In this document: piece after piece, positions 1 through 5,670 of the stretch
How positions within the stretch are numbered: the stretch's first letter is position 1
How the letters are laid out: every line of letters begins with the position of its first letter
NCBI GenBank assembly: GCA_038251885.1
Contig: JBBSAX010000205.1
Span: forward strand, 1-9,158
Source of the DNA: JAHCHG01 sp038251885
GTDB taxonomy: Bacteria; Acidobacteriota; Blastocatellia; Pyrinomonadales; Pyrinomonadaceae
Direction: 5' to 3'
Length of the DNA stretch: 9,158 bases
The notes under the pieces: model-generated
What the model saw: only the letters and a program-made list of their open reading frames with translations
Told to the model about the DNA's origin: nothing
Database searches by the model: none
Made by a program: the position numbers and the translations under genes

Positions 1-198
1 AAACCCGGAGCAAAAAGAATCGCCGCTTCGCCGAGCCGAAGTGCGCTTATTTCGACGGCGTTTATTAACCCGGACGGAAAAATTTCGGTCGTTGTGATGA
101 ACCGCGGCGACAAAGAAATTCCGTATTTCTTGTGGATTGACGGAAAAGCCGCCGAAACAAAAAGTCCGCCGCATTCGATTCAAACGCTCGTTGTCTGA
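1..198 (+). CDS. GH30-family glycosyl hydrolase, C-terminal beta-sandwich end (5' truncated by window)
   Basis: Frame 1 is open from the first base to TGA at 196-198 and encodes the last 65 residues of a protein. The stretch KPGAKRIAAS, then TAFINPDGKISVVVMNRGD, then the ending PPHSIQTLVV match the C-terminal beta-sandwich domain of family GH30 hydrolases (glucosylceramidase, beta-1,6-glucanase and xylanase-like enzymes), which typically read 'PGA.RI.SS...L...AF.NPDG..VVVV.N' and end in 'P..SI.T..'. That domain packs on the catalytic TIM barrel, so the catalytic glutamates lie outside the window and substrate specificity cannot be judged. The enzyme is probably exported, but the signal peptide is also outside. 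The next gene is on the same strand but 183 bp away, behind a repeat and a hairpin, so it is likely a separate transcript. Family assignment is from memory of the domain pattern. Confidence 0.72.
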   Translation, partial: KPGAKRIAASPSRSALISTAFINPDGKISVVVMNRGDKEIPYFLWIDGKAAETKSPPHSIQTLVV

Positions 199-204
199 AA
201 AAAC

Positions 205-297
205 GGAATGCGAACTTCAGTTCGCCAGTCAAATATTGAAGATTAACTTTTAAAAAGTTGGAGAACTTAGAAACTTGCGAACTAAAGTTTGCGTTCC
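205..297. repeat. Inverted-repeat element with self-palindromic arms (REP/MITE-like)
   Basis: The arms 205-225 (GGAATGCGAACTTCAGTTCG + C) and 277-297 are inverted copies matching at 18 of 21 positions. Each arm is itself a small hairpin (GCGAAC..GTTCGC; GCGAAC..GTTTGC). The 51-bp spacer contains another palindrome, AACTTTTAAAAAGTT (245-259). No coding capacity. The nested design is typical of dispersed bacterial palindromic repeats. It is a different sequence family from the repeats near 4661-5655. Confidence 0.6.
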
Positions 298-320
298 CTT
301 GAAATTTTTCTGGTATTTTC

Positions 321-353
321 AACCGATTGATATTTTTTTAATATTAGTCGGTT
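321..353 (+). terminator. Hairpin, possible terminator of the GH30 gene
   Basis: AACCGATTGATATT (321-334) pairs with AATATTAGTCGGTT (340-353) over 14 positions, two of them G:U in RNA, around a five-T loop. The 3' side runs into TTTTCCCC, so the U-tract is short. It lies 123 nt after the GH30 stop codon and 28 nt before the next start, so it could end the first transcript or be a leader hairpin of the second. Confidence 0.45.
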
Positions 354-381
354 TTCCCCGCAAACCATTTTCCCAAAATCA

Positions 382-1041
382 ATGAACAAAAAATGTCCAA
401 ACTGCAAATTAGTGAATTTTGCTGATTCAGTAGAATGCGTTCGATGCCAATCTGAACTGGTTGAGGTTTTGACCTTACCAAATAAAAAAAGATCGCTGTT
501 TTCTATAATCTTGAAACGGGCAACGATTTTTGTAATTGTCTGTTTTCTTTCGATTTTGGGGTTTTATCTTTCGATGGTTTTTACGTCAAAGCCTTTGAGT
601 TTTGATGAAAAACAAAGCATTGGAAAAGCAATTGCAATTTTGGATGAAAAAGGATTTTTCGGAGAAGTTTTTCTGCTCAATTATTTAACGAGTTTTCGCG
701 GTAATGACCATTGGCTGAATGCTTCGGTCGCCAAAGAAAGTGCGTATGCGGCGACGAATTTTCCGTTCGAGATAATGACGATCTATCCCGACTTTTTTCA
801 ATTTTCAACTGACGACATCGAACGCGCCGCTATTCTTTTGCACGAATCAAAACATCTCGAAGGCAAGGACGAAAAAGAAGCCTATAAATTTGTCTGGGAA
901 AATCGCAAAAAACTCGGTTGGACAAAAGAAAATTACAGTAATTCGGGGATTTGGAAAAGTATCAGAAAACAAACTAAAGAATACGCCCCCGAATTATTTG
1001 TCTGCGAATTCAATGATTTCGGCGATTGCACGGAAAACTAG
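382..1041 (+). CDS. Membrane-anchored zinc-ribbon protein with an HEXXH (metallopeptidase-like) domain
   Basis: 219 aa, family not recognised. Residues 5-22 form a zinc ribbon of two CxxC pairs (C5/C8 and C19/C22) in the usual 'KCPNC...F....ECVRC' style. Basic residues at 35-37 and 45-46 precede one hydrophobic helix (about 47-68), predicting ribbon in the cytoplasm and the rest outside. The outer part carries HESKH at 154-158, an HEXXH zinc-protease signature, followed by acidic candidates for a third ligand (E164, E166, in DEKEAY). Two cysteines near the C-terminus (C208, C216) could form a disulfide. There is no Shine-Dalgarno sequence; ATG 382 is chosen because the zinc ribbon begins immediately. 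It converges on the next gene with a 17-bp gap. HEXXH alone can occur by chance in a short protein, so peptidase activity is a hypothesis; a scaffolding or sensing role is equally possible. Confidence 0.8.
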   Translation: MNKKCPNCKLVNFADSVECVRCQSELVEVLTLPNKKRSLFSIILKRATIFVIVCFLSILGFYLSMVFTSKPLSFDEKQSIGKAIAILDEKGFFGEVFLLNYLTSFRGNDHWLNASVAKESAYAATNFPFEIMTIYPDFFQFSTDDIERAAILLHESKHLEGKDEKEAYKFVWENRKKLGWTKENYSNSGIWKSIRKQTKEYAPELFVCEFNDFGDCTEN

Positions 1042-1058
1042 ATCAAATTAAGTAAAAT

Positions 1059-1589
1059 TTACAAAGGTTGAAATGGCGTTCCGTAAATTTCCTGATAAAC
1101 CCAACCCAAAAATCTCGCTTCCCCTGTGCATAATGCTTCGAGCCAGCAGCTTGAAAGATAAAGTCTGCGTTCGGTTTTTGAAGGAATTTTTTCGGCTTCT
1201 TCGATATGCGATTCGCCTTCGCGAGTTTTTAATTTGTAACTTTCGGTGATTTGTTGATTGGTCTCTTTCGCTTCGCCCAGAGCTTGAATAACATCAGTAA
1301 TCCACGAATTTAATTCAGTCTGCGAATTATTTTCCGCCAACGCCTGAAACACTCCGATAGCAAAACGCGCTTCGGCATTTTCAAACGGGTAAGGTTGTGT
1401 GCCGTGTTCCGCGTCGTCCGCTTGTTTCCATTGAAAAAGTTCTTCGACGTTTTTGTGCCGTACAAGCGCGACTCTTTCATCATTATTTAAAAACCATTCG
1501 AGCAAATCCGCCAGAGAATTCGCATTAATTTCGCCGTTTGCGGTTTTTTCCAACTTCGGCGGAATATTTTGTTGTTGTGTTTGTGCCAT
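1059..1589 (-). CDS. Conserved-looking hypothetical protein, 176 aa
   Basis: I do not recognise this protein. It is soluble, acidic and mostly helical in appearance, with no signal peptide, membrane segment or obvious catalytic motif; a Trp-rich patch (ADLLEWFLNN, EELFQWKQAD) and a C-terminal RFLGWVYQEIYG stand out. The frame stays open to an upstream ATG at 1646, but the extra 19 codons translate the inverted heptamer repeat at 1599-1669, so the start at 1589 (MAQTQQQN...) is preferred. No Shine-Dalgarno sequence is visible for either start. It lies downstream of the asparaginase gene on the same strand, 92 bp away across the repeat, so co-transcription is possible but not shown. It converges with the zinc-ribbon gene at its 3' end. 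Codon use resembles its left-half neighbours, so it is probably resident rather than recently acquired. Confidence 0.7.
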   Translation of the reverse strand: MAQTQQQNIPPKLEKTANGEINANSLADLLEWFLNNDERVALVRHKNVEELFQWKQADDAEHGTQPYPFENAEARFAIGVFQALAENNSQTELNSWITDVIQALGEAKETNQQITESYKLKTREGESHIEEAEKIPSKTERRLYLSSCWLEALCTGEARFLGWVYQEIYGTPFQPL

Positions 1590-1598
1590 AATATTTCT

Positions 1599-1669
1599 AA
1601 TTGATAATGAATAACTGATAACGGATAATTTTTCTTTAATTATCAACTATCAACTATCCATTATCAATT
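1599..1669. repeat. Inverted array of 7-bp tandem units
   Basis: The left arm 1599-1630 reads as GATAATG AATAACT GATAACG GATAATT. The right arm 1638-1669, on the opposite strand, reads GATAATG GATAGTT GATAGTT GATAATT. The two 32-bp arms match at about 26 positions and are separated by TTTCTTT. It fills the gap between the asparaginase gene and the 176-aa gene. Heptamer short tandem repeats of this kind are known in several bacterial groups; the head-to-head arrangement would fold into a long AT-rich hairpin. Confidence 0.7.
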
Positions 1670-1681
1670 ATTCTTTCGAAG

Positions 1682-2704
1682 TTAATTATTTTTCTGAACA
1701 TCGAAATTCGCCACTACTTTGCCGACCGAATCGCCGCGCCGATTATAAATCAATATCGGTGAAATGTCGGTCAAATCATTTTCACTCAAAATTCCTAATT
1801 GCCTGAGAAGTTCGACCGCAAGGACGGGACGAGCGCGTTTGTCTTCGCCGTCTTCGATCTTGAAAGCGATGCCTAAACCTGTTTTCCATCTTTCCGACGG
1901 CAAAACTCCCGCGACATAAACGCCTTCCGCGCCGACTTTGGAAATGATCTTCCCGCGAGCGGCTTGCATAATTTCGGTGTCCAATCTTTTCGTTCCGCCG
2001 ATGAGTTCGGGATAGTTCATCATTGCCGAAACGATTCTTCGAACGGCTTCGCGCGTATCCGTGTCCAATGATTTTGGCGGAAAAACTAGTTTCGCAAAAG
2101 ATTTCGCCATTGCGGAAATCGGCAGAGCAAAATTCGGCGCGGCGCAGCCGTCAATTCCGATCTCGATTTCGTTTTTCGGAACTTCGGTAAATTCCGCAAT
2201 GCATTCCAAAATCGCCTGCTGAACAGGATTTTCTAAAAGATCATAAGTTTCAATATCTGCGCCAAGATGTTTGGCAAAAGCGAGCATCGCGGCGTGTTTT
2301 CCCGAACAATTATTATGAATCTGTGTCGGTTTTTCAAACGCGCGAATCATCGCTTCGGCAGTTTCTTCGTGAAAGGGAAGATGTGCGCCGCATCTTAGAT
2401 CAACTTCGCTCAAACCGATTTTTTTCAGCATCTTCGCGGCTAGTTCGGTGTGAAATTTTTCGCCCGAATGGGATGCGACCGCCAAAGCGATCTCATTTTC
2501 CAAAAATCCGAATCTTTCCGCCGCGCCGCTCGCAATAAACGGAATCGCCTGAAAAGCCTTCGCTGACGAACGAAAAAACGTCACCATTTCGGGATTTCCA
2601 ATACTTTTTACGATATTTCCATCGCCTTCAACAACGATCAAATGCCCTCGATGAATTGATTCAAGCGTTTCGCCGCGAATTACTTTGGCTAAAATTTCCG
2701 ACAT
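1682..2704 (-). CDS. L-asparaginase, Rhizobium etli type (class 3, Asparaginase_II family)
   Basis: 340 aa, full length for the family; hydrolyses L-asparagine to aspartate and ammonia, probably in the cytoplasm since no signal peptide is seen. The key residues of the R. etli enzyme ReAV, recalled from its published structure, are present with a constant offset of two: the Ser-x-x-Lys pair S46/K49 in RSSAKAFQA (S48/K51 in ReAV), S78 in ASHSG (S80), and the zinc ligands C133 and K136 in NNCSGKHAAML plus C187 in IDGCAAPNF (C135, K138, C189). K256 in the GKIISKVGAEG segment is the likely partner of S78. The family is unrelated to E. coli AnsA/AnsB despite the activity. There is no Shine-Dalgarno sequence; ATG 2704 gives the normal N-terminus. 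Gaps upstream and downstream are occupied by inverted microrepeats. Confidence 0.93.
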   Translation of the reverse strand: MSEILAKVIRGETLESIHRGHLIVVEGDGNIVKSIGNPEMVTFFRSSAKAFQAIPFIASGAAERFGFLENEIALAVASHSGEKFHTELAAKMLKKIGLSEVDLRCGAHLPFHEETAEAMIRAFEKPTQIHNNCSGKHAAMLAFAKHLGADIETYDLLENPVQQAILECIAEFTEVPKNEIEIGIDGCAAPNFALPISAMAKSFAKLVFPPKSLDTDTREAVRRIVSAMMNYPELIGGTKRLDTEIMQAARGKIISKVGAEGVYVAGVLPSERWKTGLGIAFKIEDGEDKRARPVLAVELLRQLGILSENDLTDISPILIYNRRGDSVGKVVANFDVQKNN

Positions 2705-2734
2705 ATTTTACTTTTTAGAAATGCAGAATATAAA

Positions 2735-2834
2735 TTATCCACAGATAATACAGATGAACACAGATTTTTAAGAACAGATAAACAACTATAAATCATTCTT
2801 TATCTGTGTCTATCTGTGTTCATCTGTGGATAAA
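2735..2834. repeat. Inverted array of ~10-bp CACAGATRRA units
   Basis: Read on the minus strand, 2799-2834 contains three head-to-tail 10-bp units, CACAGATGAA, CACAGATAGA and CACAGATAAA, preceded by TTATC. The facing arm 2735-2782 carries TTATC and CACAGATAA, TACAGATGAA, CACAGATTTT and ACAGATAAA on the plus strand. About 16 bp separate the arms. This repeat occupies most of the 147-bp gap between recN and the asparaginase gene. CAGATGAACACAGAT-type intergenic repeats are, from memory, widespread in several phyla. Confidence 0.7.
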
Positions 2835-2851
2835 ATATTCTTTTTCCGCCT

Positions 2852-4558
2852 CTAATTATTCGCCGATAACATTTCTCGTGCGTGTTGACGCGCCGTTTCG
2901 GTAATTTTCTCTCCCGCGAGCATTCTGGCGATTTCTTCGATTTGTTCTTTTTCGATCAATTTACGAACTCCGACAACGGTTTTTTTACCGACTTCTTGTT
3001 TTTCAACGAGATAATGTTGATCTGCCAAAGACGCGACTTGCGGTTGATGCGTAACACATAAAACTTGCTGAGTTTTCGCCAGTTCTTTTAATTTCAAACC
3101 GACCGCTTCCGCAACTCGTCCGCCGATTCCCGTGTCAATTTCGTCGAAAACCATCGCTTTTTCGTATTCGGAAAGTTTTGCAGTCGTTTTCAAGATTAGC
3201 ATTAAACGCGACGCTTCGCCGCCCGAAGCGACTTTTGCAATCGGTTTGACAGATTCGCCGACATTTGCCGAAAAATAAAATTCGATTTTGTCAAAGCCTT
3301 TCGTGGTAAAAGGTTTAATGTTGGTTTCGTCTAATAAAATTGCTTTTTCCGGCGGTTCTATGCGAACTTCAAAACGCGCTTTTTCTAACGCAACCGCTTT
3401 TAAGTTTGCTTCGATTTCCTTTTCAAATTTCCGCGCCGCTTTCTCGCGCCTTTCGTGAAGTTCCAAAGCGACTTCGACATATTCCGTCCGTGCTTTTGAT
3501 AATTTTTTCTTTAATTCCTTTTCGCGCAATTCGGCAGTTTCGATATTTTTCAGACGTTCTTCCGATTCCTTAAAATGTTCCAACGCACTTTCAATCGTGC
3601 CGCCGTATTTTCGTTTCAAACCCGCAATTCCCGCCAGACGAGCTTCGATTTCTTCCAATCTTTCAGGTGAAAATTCCAGACCGCTGCTGAAACTTCTGAC
3701 TGAAAACGCCAGATCTTCCAAAACGGCTTGCGCGGTTTGCAAGCCTTCCAGATATTCACGAAAACTCGATTCATATTCGGCAAGTTCGGTAACGCGCCGC
3801 ACCGCTTTTTCAAGTGTCGAAACGGTCGCTTCTTCGTTTTCGTAAAGCAAAAGATACGCTTCGTCGCTCAGAGTCGAGAGTTTTTCGACGTTGTTCAAAC
3901 GCCGTTTTTCTTCTTCGAGCGCGTCGTCCTCGCCAATCTGCAAATTTACCTTGCCGATTTCATCAACCTGAAACTGCAAAATATCCAAAAGCTGTAATTT
4001 CTGCGCTTCGTCCGCCTGTAAATTTTCGATCTCTTTTTGAACGGAATTCATCGCGCGATATTTTGCCGTCACATTTCCGCGTAAATTTTCCAAATTCGCA
4101 TATTCGTCGAGCATTTCCAGATGCGTCGCCGGATTAAAAAGCGTCGCCTGTTCGCCCTGCCCGTGAATATCAACCAAAAACGCGCCGATCTTTTTCAAAA
4201 ACGCTTGCGTAACCAGTTGATTATTAACAAAGATACGATTACGACCATTAACCGTGAGTTCGCGCCGGACGATCAGATCAATTTCATTTTCTTCATCGAG
4301 TTCGATTCCGCTTTCATCAAAAGTTTCGCGCAATTCGCTACTCGAAAATACATTAAAAAGACCTTCGATCTGCGCCGTTTCCGCGCCTTCCTTTATCAAA
4401 TCCGAAGAAACGCGCTCTCCCGTGAGTGCGCCCAAACTATCAACAATAATAGATTTCCCCGAACCCGTTTCGCCCGTCAAAAGATTCAAACCTTTAGCGA
4501 ATTCAAGCTGAAGTTCGTCAATCAGCGCAATGTTTTTGATTTTGAGTAATGTCAGCAT
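2852..4558 (-). CDS. recN: DNA repair protein RecN (SMC-like ATPase)
   Basis: 568 aa, close to the usual length for RecN, which binds and tethers DNA ends during recombinational repair of double-strand breaks. The N-terminus MLTLLKIKNIALIDE is the family hallmark. Walker A is GETGSGKS at 29-36; the long charged centre (about 155-385) is the shortened coiled coil; the ABC signature is ASGGEASR at 444-451; Walker B is MVFDEID with D472/E473; the switch histidine is in VTHQPQVAS (H504). Everything needed for ATP hydrolysis is present, so it appears intact and functional. ATG 4558 gives the canonical start; no Shine-Dalgarno sequence is seen. Downstream on the same strand lies the asparaginase gene, 147 bp away across a repeat. 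I did not find a convincing LexA box upstream, though the SOS operator used by this lineage is unknown to me. Confidence 0.96.
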   Translation of the reverse strand: MLTLLKIKNIALIDELQLEFAKGLNLLTGETGSGKSIIVDSLGALTGERVSSDLIKEGAETAQIEGLFNVFSSSELRETFDESGIELDEENEIDLIVRRELTVNGRNRIFVNNQLVTQAFLKKIGAFLVDIHGQGEQATLFNPATHLEMLDEYANLENLRGNVTAKYRAMNSVQKEIENLQADEAQKLQLLDILQFQVDEIGKVNLQIGEDDALEEEKRRLNNVEKLSTLSDEAYLLLYENEEATVSTLEKAVRRVTELAEYESSFREYLEGLQTAQAVLEDLAFSVRSFSSGLEFSPERLEEIEARLAGIAGLKRKYGGTIESALEHFKESEERLKNIETAELREKELKKKLSKARTEYVEVALELHERREKAARKFEKEIEANLKAVALEKARFEVRIEPPEKAILLDETNIKPFTTKGFDKIEFYFSANVGESVKPIAKVASGGEASRLMLILKTTAKLSEYEKAMVFDEIDTGIGGRVAEAVGLKLKELAKTQQVLCVTHQPQVASLADQHYLVEKQEVGKKTVVGVRKLIEKEQIEEIARMLAGEKITETARQHAREMLSANN

Positions 4559-4570
4559 CTCGAACTTTAG

Positions 4571-4599
4571 ATTTTCGACTTTTGCGTTTGGATTGTAAA
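4571..4599 (-). promoter_or_regulatory. Weak candidate sigma-70-like promoter for recN
   Basis: On the minus strand TTTACA (4599-4594), a 17-bp spacer and GAAAAT (4576-4571) lie just upstream of recN. A transcript from here would start only a few bases before the ATG, giving an almost leaderless mRNA, which fits the lack of a Shine-Dalgarno sequence. The -10 match is poor. Confidence 0.2.
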
Positions 4600-4660
4600 G
4601 TTTGCAGAAAGAAAGTTTGAAATGAAATTATGTAAATTGAAATTTTAAGTATTAATAAAC

Positions 4661-4850
4661 TGTTCCGTAGGAACGATTGATAATAACCCAACGATTCATC
4701 GTTGGGAATAAAGCGAAAAATCGTTAGAGTTCCGTAGGAACGGCTGAATAAAAATGACAATTTCATTCGTCTCTTGCGTGACTTAAATAATTTGGTTGAT
4801 TCGTTCCCAACGATAAATCGTTGGGCTATTGACAAATATTCCTACAGAAC
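4661..4850. repeat. Left arm of inverted hairpin array (A-B-A-C-B'-A')
   Basis: Hairpins in order: A1 GTTCC-GTA-GGAAC (4662-4674); B1 with stem CCCAACGAT/ATCGTTGGG (4687-4706); A2 GTTCC-GTA-GGAAC (4729-4741); C, a decayed GTCTC-TTGC-GTGAC (4769-4782); B2 with the same stem and AA loop (4806-4825); A3, a decayed ATTCC-TAC-AGAAC (4838-4850). B2-A3 is an inverted copy of A1-B1. Relative to the right arm, the C and A3 stems here are damaged, so the part nearest the transposase gene seems to be decaying faster. Confidence 0.85.
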
Positions 4851-4926
4851 TTTCACATACGTTTTTCAAATCCGCCGATAAATTGTTTTTATTAAAAATC
4901 GCTCAAATTCTCAATTCCAAAAATCC

Positions 4927-5379
4927 TCAATCAAAAATATATCGTTCGTCATATTCAATTCCGTGTTTTTTCATAAAAGCCAGAAATTCCGTCTTGAAAT
5001 CCATTTTCTTGTGATGCTCCGCTTGCTCGTTGATATATTTAACCGTTCTTTCAATATCACTAACGCTGATCGAAAATGCGCCGTAACCTTGCTGCCATTG
5101 AAATAGACGATGTTCGGGAAATGTTTCATGAATCCATTTCGACGAACCGCCTTTTATTAATTGCATCGCTTTTGAAATGTGAATTGTCGAGTGCAAAGAA
5201 ATAAGCAAATGAACGTGGTCGTCAACGCCTCCCGCTGCCAATAATTTCATTTTGTTTTCCCGCGCAATGCCGCCCATATACTGAAAAAGACGCGGTTGAA
5301 GAGTCGGAGTAATTATCGGACGACGTTCTTTCGTGCTGAAAACGCAGTGCATTAATTGACTGACAATCGAATGCGACAT
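4927..5379 (-). CDS. IS200/IS605-like Y1 transposase (TnpA/RAYT type)
   Basis: 150 aa, the usual size of single-domain Y1 transposases, which cut and rejoin single-stranded DNA at hairpins through a 5'-phosphotyrosine link. The HUH metal-binding motif is H55-V-H57 in GGVDDHVHLLISLH. The nucleophile is Y115 in KYINEQAEHH, followed by the metal-binding Q119 (Y-x3-Q). Other family hallmarks are HCVFSTKERRPII at the start, AMQLIKGGSSKWIHE, WQQGYGAFSIS, and the ending KKHGIEYDERYIFD. No frameshift or missing catalytic residue is seen, so it looks intact. It has a strong ribosome binding site, unlike the resident genes. Its position between inverted hairpin arrays, without TnpB, argues for a REP-associated (RAYT) role rather than a plain IS200; which RAYT group it belongs to cannot be told from here. 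Confidence 0.93.
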   Translation of the reverse strand: MSHSIVSQLMHCVFSTKERRPIITPTLQPRLFQYMGGIARENKMKLLAAGGVDDHVHLLISLHSTIHISKAMQLIKGGSSKWIHETFPEHRLFQWQQGYGAFSISVSDIERTVKYINEQAEHHKKMDFKTEFLAFMKKHGIEYDERYIFD

Positions 5380-5386
5380 TTTTTTT

Positions 5387-5393
5387 CTCCTCT
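5387..5393 (-). promoter_or_regulatory. Ribosome binding site of the transposase gene
   Basis: AGAGGAG on the minus strand, separated from the ATG by seven A residues. It is a consensus Shine-Dalgarno sequence; the resident genes recN, asparaginase, the 176-aa gene and the zinc-ribbon gene have none. It supports the start at 5379. Confidence 0.8.
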
Positions 5394-5463
5394 GATTCGG
5401 AATTTGAAAATTAAGAATTACAAATGTTCCGAAGAAACAGATGTTGATAGATTATTCATAAAT

Positions 5464-5655
5464 GTTCCGTAGGAACAAATGTTAATAGTCCAACGATTTA
5501 TCGTTGGGAACAAATCAACCAAATTATTTGAGTCCCGCAAGGGACGAATGAAATTCCAAATATCAGATTCAGCCGTTCCTACGGAACTCCAACATCTGTT
5601 CGCATCATTCCCAACGATAAATCGTTGGTCTATTAACGAATGTTCCTACGGAACA
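5464..5655. repeat. Right arm of inverted hairpin array, better preserved
   Basis: On the plus strand from the inside out: GTTCC-GTA-GGAAC (5464-5476); stem CCAACGAT/ATCGTTGG with TT loop (5490-5507); C hairpin GTCCC-GCAA-GGGAC (5532-5545); GTTCC-TAC-GGAAC (5575-5587); stem CCAACGAT/ATCGTTGG with AA loop (5611-5628); GTTCC-TAC-GGAAC (5642-5654). Read on the minus strand this matches the left arm in order and spacing, including non-hairpin sequence such as CAAATAATTTGGTTGAT (C/T at the first base) and CGGCTGAAT. Identity is roughly 80% by eye. A further decayed A-like hairpin, GTTCCGAAGAAAC, sits at 5426-5438, outside the aligned arm. Confidence 0.87.
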
Positions 5656-5670
5656 ACAATAGATTGTTTT

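Larger units (their letters stand above)
4661..5655. mobile_element. REPtron-like element: HUH/Y1 transposase flanked by ~190-bp inverted hairpin arrays
   Basis: A one-kilobase unit made of a left arm (4661-4850), a minus-strand Y1 transposase gene (4927-5379) and a right arm (5464-5655) that is the inverted copy of the left arm. I see no target-site duplication outside the arms (ATAAAC on the left, ACAATAG on the right), as expected for HUH enzymes, which insert single-stranded DNA without duplicating the target. There is no tnpB. The element separates recN from the AT-rich nuclease cassette, and its right end lies 15 bp from the stop codon of the 201-aa gene. Confidence 0.75.

Noticed and set aside
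1590..1646. Upstream ATG at 1646 extending the 176-aa protein to 195 aa
   Set aside because: The added 19 codons translate the inverted heptamer repeat and have no protein-like character; the start at 1589 is preferred.
3340..4549. Several plus-strand open frames of 77-142 codons opposite recN
   Set aside because: They are antisense shadows of a clearly coding recN, with no family resemblance or start signals.
4518..4835. 105-codon minus-strand open frame
   Set aside because: It runs through the left hairpin array and into recN antisense; its residues come from repeat sequence.
4661..5655. CRISPR array
   Set aside because: The repeats alternate in orientation, are short palindromes with related rather than unique spacers, and no cas gene is present.
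4661..5655. Complete IS605-type element with tnpB
   Set aside because: No TnpB-like gene is present on either strand; only the Y1 transposase is encoded.
4651..5665. Target-site duplication around the transposase element
   Set aside because: The outer flanks ATTAATAAAC and ACAATAG share no convincing duplicated sequence, in line with HUH transposition.
5655..5668. AACAAT-AG-ATTGTT hairpin at the edge of the right arm as a terminator of the 201-aa gene
   Set aside because: In the direction of that gene the stem is weak and not followed by a T-run.
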